A program made the position numbers and the translations under genes. Of a DNA stretch of 64,000 bases, positions 37,095 through 50,479 are shown piece after piece. Each line of letters begins with the position of its first letter. Position 1 is the stretch's first letter. The notes below the pieces were generated by a model. The model saw nothing but the letters and a program-made list of their open reading frames with translations. It did not search any database and was not told where the DNA came from. The stretch comes from Ricinus communis (lineage: Eukaryota; Streptophyta; Magnoliopsida; Malpighiales; Euphorbiaceae): contig NC_063258.1 in the NCBI RefSeq assembly GCF_019578655.1, positions 682,001 to 746,000 on the forward strand, written 5' to 3'.

Positions 37095-38225
37095 ATATTG
37101 ACACATTATTGGTTATGATATTACGGAGTTAATTTTTCTTTCTTTGAGTCTAGTGTTATGCCTTTAAATATCAATCATATACCATTATTAGATTGATTCC
37201 TAAATTCAAGAGTTCTAGTACTATAAAAGGGTTGTGCCCCATTAGTCTCTGTAATATAATCTATAAGGTTATTTTAAAGTCTTAGTAATAGGTTGACTTT
37301 ATGTTATTCATGATTCTCGGTGTGCTTTTGTTCCAAATAGATTAATTACTAACAATATTATGCTTGCTTATGAAGCTTTTCATTATATGAGAAACAAGCA
37401 AAAGGGGATAAAAAATGTTGCTAACTCTGAAATTAGATATGAGTAAAGCTTATGATAAAATGGAGTGGGGTTTTATTGTTGTAATAAATTGTATGGATTT
37501 TTTTTTGTCATTTTCATCGCTTGATTATGTCTTGTGTTTTTTTTTTGCTACATTCTCTTTTCTTGTTATTGGATACCATAACGGTTTCTTAAAACTTAAG
37601 AGAAGATTTGCCAAGGAGATCTAAACTTAACCTATCCTTTTTTATTATATGCAAAAGACATGAGTGCTTCAATCGGATTAACAACAGTAGCTAGTGATCT
37701 CCATAGGATTTCTATTTCTAGACAAGGTCCTCAATTATCTCACGTCTTTTTTAGCAATGACAACATTCTTTTTTAAAGTATGTCAGGCGGAATGTCACAA
37801 GATGCAATCTATATTGCAATAATATAAAAGAGCCTTTGGACAACAAGTCTAAGGTAACTTTTAGTCATAATATTGAGGGAGGAAGAAGGTCAATTTGTGT
37901 TCAATTCTTAGGGTTACAATAACAGTCGGCATGGGAAATATCTTGGGCTGCATTCATATTGGTAAGTCTAAGAGAATATCTTCAAGTTTGTTGAAGATAG
38001 AGTATGGAAGAAATTAAATGTTTAGAAAAAAAATATCTTGAGTGAAAGAAAAGTAATTATGAGTAAGTCTATAGCTTAGATAATTTCAAACTATGTCATG
38101 ATTTGTTTTCTTCTTCATTCATCTCTTTATGTTGAAATTCAATCCATTGATTACTAGGTCTTTGTAGGCTTCAGGAGGGAAGGATAAAGGAGTGCATTGG
38201 GTTAATTGGAACAGCTGTGTTTGTC
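37095..38225 (+). pseudogene. LINE (L1-type non-LTR retrotransposon) reverse-transcriptase fragment
   Basis: In shifting frames the sequence encodes KGLCPISLCNIIYKVI, NRLITNNIMLAYEA, LKLDMSKAYDKMEW and later ISISRQGPQLSHVFFS. These are the RT motifs of plant L1 elements (RPISLCN, KLDMSKAYDRVEW, SHLFFADD). The catalytic ADD is decayed (SNDN), and several frameshifts and stops are present. Dead. Confidence 0.75.
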
Positions 38226-39235
38226 TAAATGCGAGGGAGGATTAAATACCTTAAAAATAAAATGGAAGCACAAGCTTCAGATAGCAAGCAGAGACCATTC
38301 TAGGAAAACAAACCCCCATTACAACATGATTTAGGAAAGTTAAGACTCGAGGTGAGGCGGAGGATAGGACAAGAAACACCAATGGGAAGGTTTTCCGACA
38401 AAGGCCATATATCAGCTTAATACCTTGAACTAAAGCTTCATGATGGCACATTCGGATAAAGGGCTCCTGTAGGATAAAAACAACACTAAGGCTGTCAACT
38501 TCTAATTGGAGCTTCTTGATTCCCAAATTCTAAACCAATTCTAGACATTGATAAACTCCCGAAAGCTCTGCAGCCATTATAGAACATTCTCCAATATTCA
38601 TAGTGAAGCCATGAAACAATCTTCCCTTCTCATCGCATAAAAGACCCCCAGCTAAAGAAACTCTTTAGAATGCTTGACTGCCCCATCAATCTTAAGCTTG
38701 AACCATGACATCCGTAGGAGCTGCTACCCACAAACACTTTCTTGCGCTTACTCTCCTTGCCATGAGCTTTTGCATACAATTAGTGGTTTTTATGTAGTGC
38801 ACTCTTGCACGAATGCCTCCAATGATTGAAACACCTTGGAATTTATAAGCTCCAACTACAACATCATTTCTATAGGCCCAAAGGTGCCAACATGTGACTC
38901 CAAACATCATATTGCAGGTGTTTCCATCCCTCGACTAGATATGCCATTTAGAATTATTCATAAGCCAACCATTAAAGTCCAAATTAAAGAAATAGTCTCG
39001 TCCTTCAATCAAAAGAATAGCCAACTAAACATTCTTAGCATGCGAACAGTCCCTAATAACATGTAGGACATCTTTCAGAGCCAAAAAGCACCAAGCACAA
39101 ATCAGATCATGATACAGGTGCCTTCTTTTCCTTTCTATGTTAGTAAAAAGATAGTTTTTAATAGCCAGCCCAAGAACATTCTCGCTCTTTGCGGACCTTT
39201 CTAATGCAACTGCGGAGAAGTTGAGAATTCACATC
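38226..39235 (-). pseudogene. LINE 3' fragment: zinc-finger (zf-RVT) and RNase H domains
   Basis: Reading leftward: a zf-RVT-like block (ICAWCFLALKDVLHVIRDC with AKNVW), then FGVTCWHLWAYRNDVV, then an RNase H block (LKIDGAV, LAGGLLCDEKGRLFHGF, LQLEVDSLSVV). This is the usual 3' end of plant LINE ORF2. It lies opposite to the RT fragment on its left, so this is a second element or an inversion. Stops and frameshifts throughout. Confidence 0.7.
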
Positions 39236-39394
39236 TTCTTAAACGGGCTTCATGCCGAGTTTGAACAAGTGAGAGGAGAAATCCTTCGAATGGATCTGAG
39301 TTTAGACCCTCAACGAACATATGCATATGTTCACCGAGAAGAAAATTGGAAAAGAAACCTTGACTGGTGAATAGGCTTCCTCGGAGTCAGCTGC

Positions 39395-42345
39395 ATTACT
39401 CGCCAAAAGAACTAACTGGTCAACTCGGAAAAATACTACTCATAACTTTGATATTGGTAATAAACAGATCAATTCAATAAAGCAATATACATATTGTGGT
39501 GCAACAAGCTATACTCAAAGTAGATGTTATGATCTGATTGGATATCCTAGATGGTGGAGTCCGTCTAATACCCAAAAAAGAAAGTCAAAATTTGGGAAAA
39601 CTGCATCAGCATCAATAGCTGTAGCTGAACAACCTTCCTCGCCAGATGTTGCTGCCTTACATATATCTTCGGAACCACTAATATTTATTTTTGTAATTAT
39701 GCTACTGTTAGGTCGTATACATGGATTATTGATTCTAGATCACCTGATCATATGTCTTTTAACACCTACCGAGCTAAAATCAACCGAATAATCTGTTGTA
39801 TCAATAGTTAATGGTACAAAAGTTAGTGTTATTCGTAACGGGTCATTCACACTTAACAACCTAAATTTAGAATCTATTTTAATTGTTCCATCTCTAAACT
39901 TTAATTTAATATTTGTATCCCAACTAACCACCTCTTTGAACCGTGTAGTAATTTTTTGGCCTGATCATTGTGTTTTTAAGGACATCAAGATAAAGAGAAC
40001 TATTGGTTATGGTACTAGAAAAGGAAAGCTCTATTATCTTGACCTTGCATTATCTAGTTTAAGTGTCTTGACTGATTCAAGTTCGGGAAATAGTAGCTCG
40101 ATATCGCCAAGTATAGAAGATATGATCTGGTTATGACATAAGCACCTTAGACACGCATCATTTGGATATTTAAAATATTTGTTTCTTAAGTTGTTTTCAA
40201 AAACATTTGCTTTAAACTTCAAATGTGAAACTTGTGAACTGGTAAAAAGCCATCATGTCTCTTTTTCGACTAAATTAAATAAAAGTCTAATACCATTTAT
40301 AATTATACACTCTGATGTTTGAGGACTTGTAAAGGTACCGGCCTTGATGGAGCTCGGTGGTTTGTTTATTTTATTGATGATTATAGTCGTATAACATAGG
40401 TATACTTAATGAAAAGTAAGTAGGAAGTTTGCTCATTATTCAAAAATTTTAATTTGATGGTGCAAACTCAATATAAAATTTCAGTTCAAATACTACAGAT
40501 GGATAATGGAGGTGAGTTCATTAATCATGAACTCAAACAATTCATTCAACAACATGGTGTAATCCATTAAATCACATGCCCTTATTCTCCCTAATCAAAT
40601 AAGGTTGCGAAAAAAATCGAATCTCTTGCAAATGGTATGAGCTATTTTCTTTAAAGCCAATATGCCTCTCCAATATTAGGGAGAAACTTTATCCTCAACA
40701 TCTTACCTCATAAACTGAATTTCATCTCGTATCCTAGACTTTCATACTCCACTTAATACATTAAATAAAAGCCTTATTTCACCATCATTATCGAACTTAT
40801 CCCATAAAATCCTTGGTTGCATAGCCTTTGTTCACCTTCCTTACCATACATGCCACAAGCTCCAACTTCATGCTATTCACCGTATCTTTGTCGGATATGG
40901 TCTTATCAGAAAGGATATAGGTGTTATCACCCTCCAACTCAATGAATGTATGTCAATATGGATGTCTAATTTCATGAATATCAAATGTATTTCCCTACTG
41001 CAAGTTAGGGGAGAGAGAAACATTGACTTGCAACCCGACCTTCAACATGACCTTTAACATTTTGCCGACCTACAAACTCAACCAGATCTTCCAACAGAGA
41101 CTCCTGACCTTCTTCCAACTAAAACTCCTGATCTATCAGAATAACCTGAGCATTATTCTCTCGATCTTGGATCAATCGAGCATTGCGAGCTTGATATTCG
41201 GGGTCAAGGTAATAGAGTTGAGCTTGAAGCACCACAATTAATATCACCTTTACTTGATGACTCATCTTGAGCTAAATCTTAGGTAACTCGTGAACCCTTT
41301 GTTAGAATACTCCCAAATCGAACTACCCGAGAAAAGCCTAAATTAAGTTATGAACCCATGATGAACTTTGGACCTAAATATCTAATAAATAATTATGTTT
41401 CATACCATAGGCTATCAAAGATATGTGAATCATTTATAAATTAATTATTTTCTGTATGTGTACCTAACAGTGTGCAAGAAGCCATAAAAGACCCGAGGTA
41501 GAAAGAAGAAATGAAGTCTCTTCGAAAGAATGAAACCTGAGAGATTGTTGATCTACCAAATGAAAAAAAATATGTTGGATGTAGGTAGATCTATACCGTT
41601 AAATATAAGGTAGTTGGAAGTGTAGAGAGATACAAACCTTGGCTTATTGCGAAAGGATATAATTAAACATATGGGATAGATTATGCAAAAACTTTTACTC
41701 TTATGACCAAGATAAATACTTTCATAATTATTTTGTCCTTGGATGTGAATTTAAATTGGTCTTTGTATCAATTCAATATAAAAAATACTTTTCTTCATGG
41801 TGATCTCCAAGAGAAAGTGTACATGGAACTACCTTCAAGATGTAGACTTCAGGTTGAAGGAAGTAAGCAAGTCTGTAAACTGAAGCAGTCTCTATATGGA
41901 TTGAAACAATCTCTGAGAGCTTGGTTTGGAAGGTTTATAAACTCAATGAATGCCTTTGACTATAAATGAAGTAGTTCTGATCATACTCTTTTTATAAAAC
42001 ATAAGGAGTAATAAATAATTGTTCTTATCATATATGATGATGATATGATTGTAACTAGAGCTAATGATGATGAAAAGATAGCCTTACAAAACTATCTTTT
42101 AAAGACTTTGAAATAAAAGACCTTGGTGATCTCAAGTATTTCCTAGGGATTGAGGTACTATAATCTAAGCAAGATATATTCTTATATCAAGAAAAGTATA
42201 CTTTGGACTTGCAAAGAGGTCGGTATGCTGGCATGTAAATCATTTGATACTTCTGCTAGTGAATATACGAAGCTCGACATATTTCTCGATCAAGTACCTA
42301 TGAATAAAAAAAGATATCAGAGACTTGTATTAATATTTAAGAAGT
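39395..42345 (+). pseudogene. Ty1/copia retrotransposon polyprotein, heavily decayed
   Basis: Order of relics: protease motif (WIIDSRSPDHM, near 39725), integrase with GLFILLMI ... and MDNGGEFINHELKQFIQQHG (about 40500-40560), then RT: KEEMKSLRKNET, WSLYQFNIKNTFLHGDLQEKVYMELP (split here as two runs: WSLYQFNIKNTFLHG and DLQEKVYMELP), CKLKQSLYGLKQS and KDLGDLKYFLGIEV. The order PR-INT-RT is diagnostic for copia. The YVDD motif is degraded to YDDD. Many stops; no LTR pair recognised. Confidence 0.75.
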
Positions 42346-43070
42346 AAATAGTATTTAGCAATAATAATTTTACCATTTAAAAAGTGGATACAACTGTCTA
42401 TATTTTGCAAATTATTACAGTTGCAAGATAGGTCAATAATGACTTCTTTATTTGTTGAAAATTCGAGAGTCACTACGATTGTCTCTTTTCCGCGGCAAAA
42501 TGAGATGTCTCCACGTAGCTTTCTCTTTCTAAGCTATATAGTGCCCTAACTACACCTCTTTACTACTGTACTATAAGACCTCTTTCTACTGGTCACCACC
42601 AGTTCTTATCTCCAAACCAATTCCCACATCTCACTTGGGCTACTCCTTTAAGAGCTGTTATTATATAGGATTGCTTACCTCTCCTCCCATGTCTTCATCT
42701 CTTTCTTTTCCTGTTTACTCTATCTAGTGAAAGCATAGGCTAAAGATATTGAGTTGTGTGGGATATTGAGCTTTGCCCACACAAACTAAACCACCTAATA
42801 AACCCTCTTATACACACTTATAAAGTAAAATTGGATCATAAAGTGGGGCAAAAGGTAATGACAGAGTAAAAATAATATTAGGAAAATTTTTGTTGGGTGA
42901 TTCAAAAAATTTCAATAATGAAAAGTAAGATTCATATTCGGACATTTAATAAAACTCAACTTCTTAATGTTGTAACATAAGATAGAAGCATACAATATTT
43001 TTTTAGTAAAAAAGTTTCAGATTCCTCTATATAAATATTTGAGAAGAATTATTCTTTTAAAAGGGGGAAG
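42346..43070. other. Non-coding transposon-like sequence after the copia relic
   Basis: A less AT-rich segment 42440-42800 contains CT-rich, LTR-like sequence but lacks a partner copy. No gene seen. Confidence 0.35.
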
Positions 43071-43073
43071 AAT

Positions 43074-43560
43074 AATGATAGTCATCTTAGTTTCAACATG
43101 AATGAGATTCATCTTAATCCCATTAAATAGAGGGTTTCCATATAAGGTCGGAGGAACTTAAGAAAGAATCTGACTTGAGGAGGAATTTTGCTTAAAATGG
43201 AATCCTATCCGAGGTGGAATAAAGCAAATTTAACTATATAAAGGGCTCTTATATCAATTTATGATCATCTATAACTATGTTCAATAACTCTTTCTAGAAG
43301 GCTTGAGGACTAACTTGATCATTGGAGGATCGTCGGATAAAGGTCTAATGCTCATATGATTATTTTTTGTCTTGCTGGTCTATACTCAATGTATCATTGT
43401 ATCTATGGAAGCTATCAATATGTTTTGATTTGGTATGTTAAGGGTATAGATTGTGCACCAAGGTGCTCAAACCGCGAATCTAGAATTCAAGAGGGACTTT
43501 ATCTATTACAAGGAGCATTAAGAGGTTTAGTAGGACGCAAAAGATACAGGTCAGGCTCAT
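43074..43560 (+). mobile_element. Possible LTR fragment (Ty3/gypsy-like)
   Basis: A purine tract (AAAAGGGGGAAGAATAATG, 43058-43077) precedes a segment with a TATAAAG box (about 43238) and the phrase GACTAACTTGATCATTGGAG, typical of LTR R/U5 regions of some plant Ty3/gypsy lineages. No second LTR or target duplication found; could be a solo or partial LTR. Confidence 0.35.
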
Positions 43561-44248
43561 TCATGCCCTGCAGGATTTGAACTTCTTTTCTTTCTTTTCT
43601 TATTATCCTTAAAATGAAAAGAAAAAGGGCCAGAATTCAAAGAAATAATTGTTATCAGGACATAATTCTTCAACAAAATGAAAAGTAATAGTTTGGAGAT
43701 ATTCGAAACATATAATATATTAGAAGGATTTAAAGAAAATAAAAAAAGGGTACCTTGAATGATATATCTAATATGATTAGTAACCCAGGAAAGATGTGAA
43801 CAGTTGATGAATTGGTATTGGATAGGCCGAATAACCAAAGTAAGCAATATTTGGTTGAGGAGAATTGGATGGAAGTTCCAGTAGTCAAATCTTATATATG
43901 CGGATAAATGATTACATTAAATTCAATAGGGGTCATAGTACCACTAGAAGTAGAGAGATTTGGGTCATTGTGAATATTAAGAGACAGATATAATTGTTCT
44001 TCAACTCCTAAAGTTCAATGTCAAAGTTGGAGCTATTTGCTTCGTGAGACTGAGCCAAAATAATGGGAAAGTGTTGTCCATGAATCTAAGAGTCAAGACT
44101 AATAGCATAAGGGAATGCTTCTCCGGTGGGAGATCAAAGAATCCAAGTCAGTAAGAATTTGACCTACAATGGCGGATCAATAGGATTAGTGCCATTAATA
44201 AAACTTAATTTAAACTTAAGGATTAGCCCAAGTGGTTAACCTAGTTTG

Positions 44249-44250
<2 letters not shown>
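43561..44250. other. Unassigned sequence with weak coding-like reading on the minus strand
   Basis: Minus-strand frames around 44160-43790 read coherently in pieces (for example PTGEAFPYAISLDS, then after a shift NDPNLSTSSGTM and NSSTVHIFPG), with stops in between. It may be a dead gene or transposon fragment. No family recognised. Confidence 0.3.
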
Positions 44251-44289
<39 letters not shown>

Positions 44290-45630
44290 AATTTTTGAAA
44301 TCTAAATCTTTTTTATATGTGTGTTTAATTTTTGATACATAGAATTTTTATTTTGGCATGTGTACTTATTTTGGCACATGAGATTCAAACTTATGTGTAG
44401 TTTTGTGATTTTTTCTATTAATTTATTGATTAATAAGTTATATTTCTAATTAAATATTTTTCTAATTATAAGAAATAACATATTAATAATAAATTAGTTC
44501 TCTATTTAGATAAAGATTAATTTTCTAATTAGATAATGATTATTCTAAAAATAGCATATTAATTATATTTTAATATTATATTAACTAATAAATTAATCTT
44601 TCTAATTAGATAATGATTTTAATTATAAAAATAATATTTTTAAATATTATATTCACTAATAAATTAATTTTAAATTTTAAAAATAGTAACATCAATTAAG
44701 TTGATAGTATTTGTATAACATTAGAATCAATAAATATATATACTTTTTTAAAAATTATATTATTGCACTAATAAATTTTTAAAAAGAAATTAAGGACATT
44801 TTAAAATAGTTATTTTGCTATTGTTTTTTAAGATATTATAAATTAATATTAAATATTAAAAATCTATTAAAAATATCTATAAACTTGATTTTTTAATAAT
44901 CGAAATAATAATAACGGTTGTGCAATACACATGTAAATGACTAATATATATTAATTTCAATGACCTAAAATATTTTTGACATGTGTATTTAATCTTTGAC
45001 ACATAGTATTTTTGTTTTGACATATGTACTAATTTTTGACACATAAAATTTAAACTTATGTGTAATTTTATAATTTTTTATTAATTTATTGATTAATGAG
45101 TTACATTCCTAATTAAATATTTATCTTGATTATAAAAAATAGAATATTGATTATATTTTACTATTATATTAACTAATGAATAATTTTTAATCAGATAATA
45201 ATACTTATTATATTCTAAAAAATAACATATTAATTATATTTTAGTATTATATTAACCAATAAATTATTTTTCTAATTAGATAATAATTATAATTTAAAAA
45301 ATAATATTTTTAATATTATATTATAGAATAAATTAATCTTTTAATTATATAATAAATTTTTAATTCTAAAAGATAGTAATATCAATATATTAATAGTATT
45401 AATTTATATAATATTAAAATTAATTAATTAATATTTTAAAGATGATTTTTATATTATTGTACTAATGAAGTTTTAAAATTTAAAAGAATTAAGATAGATA
45501 TTTAAAATAGATAATTTATAAATTAATATTAAATATTAAAATTTTATTAGATTATATTTATAACTTATTTTTATAATTAAATAATAGTAATAGTTATACA
45601 CGCATAGATAAATAATTAATTTATTTAATA
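44251..45630 (+). repeat. Two tandem copies of a ~650-bp AT-rich repeat, Helitron-like ends
   Basis: Unit 1 starts after TA run 44252-44285 and ends at 44944. Unit 2 runs from about 44980 to 45630. Shared landmarks in order: TTTGA(T/C)ACATAG, AAACTTATGTGTA, TTAATTTATTGATTAAT(A/G)AGTTA, AACTAATAAATTAAT-like tracts, and a terminal block (GGTTGTGCAATACACATG against AGTTATACACGCATAG). Unit 1 ends with a small hairpin TGTG-CAATA-CACA followed by CTAA and T, as Helitrons do. A third, inverted relative lies near 49470-49640. Confidence 0.55.
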
Positions 45631-46206
45631 ATTTAATTTTAATATTTTCTGCTATAAACCATAAATATAGAATCTCTCTATATGTGTTTTGCTAGTGAGA
45701 GAGTATTAGATGATTGTTATGAGATAAAAAAAAAAAAAGTCAAGTGCCGACCTTTTGCTTGAAGACACTATACTTATTGTCCCAACAAAAGAAAAAGGTA
45801 AATTCAAATATTACTGCTCTTTTCTTTTAATGATCAACCATTCGATTTCATAGAATTTCAGTAATGCCATACAAGCATCAGAAGATAACTGATAATTGAT
45901 CATTGTACGGCAACCTGTTATATTTGGGAAAAATGGAGTTAACTAAGTTTGTATCTTATTACAAAGTAGAGTCTTAGCGACGATGTCATAACTGAATTAT
46001 AATTAAAAAGTCTGATCCGACCTAGAACTCTGATGATAGCCGAGAAGATTAATTCTATTACAATTAGGACAATCTATATCTACGAAGCTCTTTTTCTAAT
46101 AGGACAAAGAAACCTTCAACATCTATATAAAGAACTATAATATACTATTTACAGGTACATGCTATTTTACTCATTCATTATATTTAAGTCATCATTTCAC
46201 AAATAT
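45631..46206. other. Spacer with a possible LTR fragment
   Basis: No coding sequence. The segment 46010-46190 has LTR-like composition with TATAAAGAACT (about 46123) and an ACAGGTACATGC motif just before the second duplication block. Not paired. Confidence 0.3.
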
Positions 46207-48310
46207 CCCCGCCTAAGGTTACAATACCAGCAAGTCCATCTTGAAACCCTAATTGCACCGACCAGCCTTCCAAATGTGCTCTTTTATGTTCTTCTTTTCT
46301 TTTTCAAAAAGGTAAAGAATTTAAAAAATTATTATATAGTTTGGTGTTTTTATATTTGAGACAGAGTTGTTTTTTTATCAAGAGTGTACCACATTTTTAA
46401 AATATATTTTAGGTACATATTATATTTTTATTTTTTTTTTATATAATCCTGCATGTATTTAACTTGAAACATCATTAAATTATAATTTTATAAATAATAA
46501 AATATTTAATAATGGATTATGAAGTTTATAAATATGTTAAAATTTCATTCAGATTTTTTTAAAGAAATTTAATTAAAATTTAAAAAAACATATACCATAA
46601 TACTTTATTATGATTATAAAATATTTAATTGGATGATAAATTATCTAAAAATATTTATTTTATCTCAAATTTATATTTTGATTAATATCTAGAATAAAAA
46701 AATAATAATAATATAGTGTGTATCTAGAATGTGCTAAAAAGATAAAACATATGTTGATCCTCTCCTATCAAAAGAAAAAAAAAAAAAGCTTTACCTTTAT
46801 TTATTAAGTGTAAAAGCTTCAAACCACATGATAATTATTTAAATGTTACTTTTTAAAAAATACTTTTAAACTTTAAAAAGGAAATATAGAAAATAAAATA
46901 TAATATAGATTTTGCTAGATTACTATTGTAGTGCTCTAACATTAAACACTCAATCAATATTATTTTAAATAACTTATTAATTTTATATGTGATTCTACTA
47001 ATTAGATCAGTAAACTTATATATAACTTTTAGTTATTTATACAAGTCAAAATATATATATGTGAATCTAATAGTTGATTTAAAAAAGACAAATCTAATAG
47101 TTGTCAAATAATACTAATTAAATTTTAAGAATAATAATAAATAAAAATAATCATACTATATAATTAACTAATTCAGTATTTAATTATATTAAAAAAATTA
47201 TTTAAACTAAAAGAAATCAGTAAATATATTTATATTGCGGCGTACATCATAACATATATTATAAAAAATCTAAAATACGTAATTGATCTCTTACTCCAAT
47301 GATAAATTTGAAGATAGGCAACACAAAATTTGAGTAGGATCAAATGAAAAATTTATACTCTCCAATAAAGAAGAGAAAAAGAAAAGGAATTAGAAAAATA
47401 TAGTAAAGTTTCAGCACATGAGTGAGTTAGATTTGTGGGCACATAATGAAGCCCAAGCAGCTGATTCTGGCTAAGATGAGTGTTCATTTAGTTAGGTGTG
47501 GCTCACCTTTCAAACCAAGTGAGCCACCCTCTCTGAAAATGTGAATCAAAGTTTACCATAACTGCCTACCTAACATTCCAATAACTCAAAACAGACAGGA
47601 GTACCCTCTCTCCTGTTGTATGTTGGCATTGCTTTCTTTATGAATTAATATTTAGAATCATCAAACCATGGTTAAGTTGCTATATAACCATCAGGCTTTA
47701 ACCCCCTGATAGTACTTAATGCTAAAAGTTGAAATTTTAAATTTAAAGATCTTTTTTTCTCTTTTTAATATAATAATTTATTTTCTACTTTTATAAAAGG
47801 GTTTTCTTCTCTTTTATAACATAGTAATATACTAACACAATAATGATATCTAGTGTTAAAAAAAAAAAAAAAACTTGCTATATAGATTGCTTAACCTTCT
47901 TGATTGAAATATATAATTAACTCAATTTGCTAAGTGGTTTTAGGCTGAACTTAAGTTAATATAATAATTTTTTAGATGATTTACATGACTCGAGCTTTGT
48001 AATTAAATAAGCTAAATGGGTTAAACTTATTTAATTATTTAATTTCATTTTTTAAATAAATTATCATTATAGTTTATAAGATTACTATTACTCTTTCTCT
48101 TTCTCTTCCTCCTCTTACTGCTACTCGTACAATTATTGCTATTGCTACTACTGCTGTTTGAACTCATTCATGCAAATATATGTGTATATGTAGCGTAAGA
48201 TAGTAATTCATCAATTACTTATATGATTAAAAATGTAAATGAAATTATAACATGATTATATAATCGAATTAGATTAATTATTAGTTAATTTTATTAGAAT
48301 TAGGAACTAT
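46207..48310. repeat. Segmental duplication block, copy 2 (non-coding)
   Basis: Counterpart of 11053-12130, same orientation, expanded by insertions between about 46330 and 47450. Strongest match is 47480-47650 against 11400-11565. The two blocks and the two SCPL genes stand in the same order. Confidence 0.75.
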
Positions 48311-49054
48311 ACAAATTGTTCATCTCTAGCAATAAATTAATTTAATATATTATTAAATAAAATTATAATTTACAAATATTATGTATAAGATTTTATTTTA
48401 TTGTAACAAAGTAAAATATAGTAAAAACTACAAAATTATAAAATATATTCTAATATTACATTTAGGCTTAGATATCTAAATATACATTTAAGTCACTATC
48501 CTATTTAAGGTAAGTATACTTAAATGAAAACTAAATAATCTCTTTTGAAGTATAGAGAAAATTCATCCAAATTATTACTTAAACTTTATAAGAATTTTAT
48601 ATTTAAATCATGTGAATTACTTTACAATTATTGTTAATGGCCTAATGAGAGATTCATTAAGCTGAGGAATGTATATGTTATATATAGTTTATGTTATATA
48701 CTAATAAAAATAAATTAGTACATCAAAATCTTATAATATACAGATTCTTTTAAAAACAAAATAGGCATACTTTTATCATATTAAAATGGTGACTTAATAC
48801 TTCATAAGAAATTTTACATACCATTATTTTTATCATTTATTTGGTTTAATTTACAATAAATATAAATATAAAATATAATATTGTATTTATTTTATTACAT
48901 TATAAATCTACATTCATCCATAATTAACAATCATAAAATTTAGATAGTATTTATGTATAGTAAATAATTTATATAGTTCTAGAATTGTACTTCTTTTAAA
49001 ATCAATTTAAATAAATTAAGTAACACTTGACTTAATATAATTTAATTATAGCAC

Positions 49055-49095
<41 letters not shown>

Positions 49096-49739
49096 AGCTA
49101 ACATGGACATGCAAATATACATGAACCTATATTAGTAGATTTAAATTATTATATACATTTAAAAATTGAGTGTGAATAAATAACAAATCAAAACTCTTTC
49201 TTGATAAAGTATACAAGAGCTCGGTATTAATCTATGATAAGATGATAAATTTAAATTTGACTTTAACTACTAATATTTTTAGCTTCTTTAATGAATTCTT
49301 TGTATCATCCCGAAATATTTAATTTTCTTTTACTTTGATAAATTGTAATTAGATAAAAGCTTTCATATAAAATTTGTGCGTACTGCTTTCTCGCACAATA
49401 TCTTTTTTTGGTCCATTTGTTGCCATTTTAGTATTTTTTTAATTATTTGCTTATTCATTGATATTAGATTAAATATATAATTAATATAAATGTATAATTA
49501 ATATGTTATTTTTTAGAATTAGAAATTATTATATAATAAAAAAATTAATTTATTAGTTAATAAGATATTGAAAATATAATTAAAATATTATTCTTAGAAT
49601 CATTGTTGATATAAAATTCTAATAAAGTTAGAGTTTTAGAATTAGACTTTTACTAAATAATTATTAAATATAAATATTATATTATTAAAAATTAGTCAAC
49701 TGACTTAATTAATATAATTAACTAATAATCAATAAAACA
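48311..49739. other. AT-rich intergenic DNA
   Basis: No gene seen. Contains a (TTA)n microsatellite at 49058-49094 and, at 49470-49640, an inverted relative of the 44251-45630 repeat. Confidence 0.5.
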
Positions 49740-49889
49740 CACTAAAAGATTCTGACAGTTTAGCGATAGATTTATCTGTCGTTAAATACAACAAATTCGT
49801 CACCATCAAGAATCGAAAACATATTAGAGATGGAAAAAAAAATCCGTTGCTAAATTGCTCCTCACAAAAAAATGACTGACTTGTTATGT

Positions 49890-50110
49890 CACTAGTCCTT
49901 AGACCTGTTCATAGGCCGGGCCTGACTTTTTTTTGAACAAGCTGAGCACGCCCAAGCACAGAGATTTTTTAATATCTCTCTACCCAAGCCCGAGCCCTAA
50001 ATTTTTTAAAAAGTCCAGCCCGGCTCGGCCGACTATTAAACCTATAAATAGACCTGTTCATTGGGCAGGGCTTGGACGGGCTAGGGCCGGGTCTGACTTT
50101 ATATATTATT
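49890..50110. repeat. Paired GACCTGTTCAT repeat with GGGC-rich cores
   Basis: TTAGACCTGTTCATAGGCCGGGC (49904; shown as TTAGACCTGTTCAT plus AGGCCGGGC) recurs at 50050 as ATAGACCTGTTCATTGGGC. Both are rich in GGCCGGGC/GCCCGGC. TAGACCTGTTCA resembles terminal sequence of plant hAT-type MITEs. Nested inside the CACTA element. Confidence 0.35.
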
Positions 50111-50479
50111 AATAATAATAAAACTATAAGCAAAAATAATAGTTAGTTAAGTGGTATAAGACACTTAATTATAAGAAGAAGGTCACAAGTTCAAACACTA
50201 TTTAGGTGATGATTCTAAAGTAATTAATGACTACATGTTCATTACTAATTGATCATTATTTTTATATTTTTTATTATTTATTTTTTATTAATAATTTGAG
50301 TATTAATTTATAAATATTAATTAATAAATCAAATTTGACTTCAATACAAAAAAAAACCCAATATATAAAAGAGATAATCTAATAATAAATACATATATAA
50401 AGTATTATTCAAGTTAATTATAGTGTACACTAACATATATACAAAAAAAAAAAAAAAAAAAAATCTAAACTGTTGGTGG

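Noticed and set aside
49058..49094. Regular TTA repeat considered as part of a CRISPR-like or satellite array
   Set aside because: Simple microsatellite without spacers.
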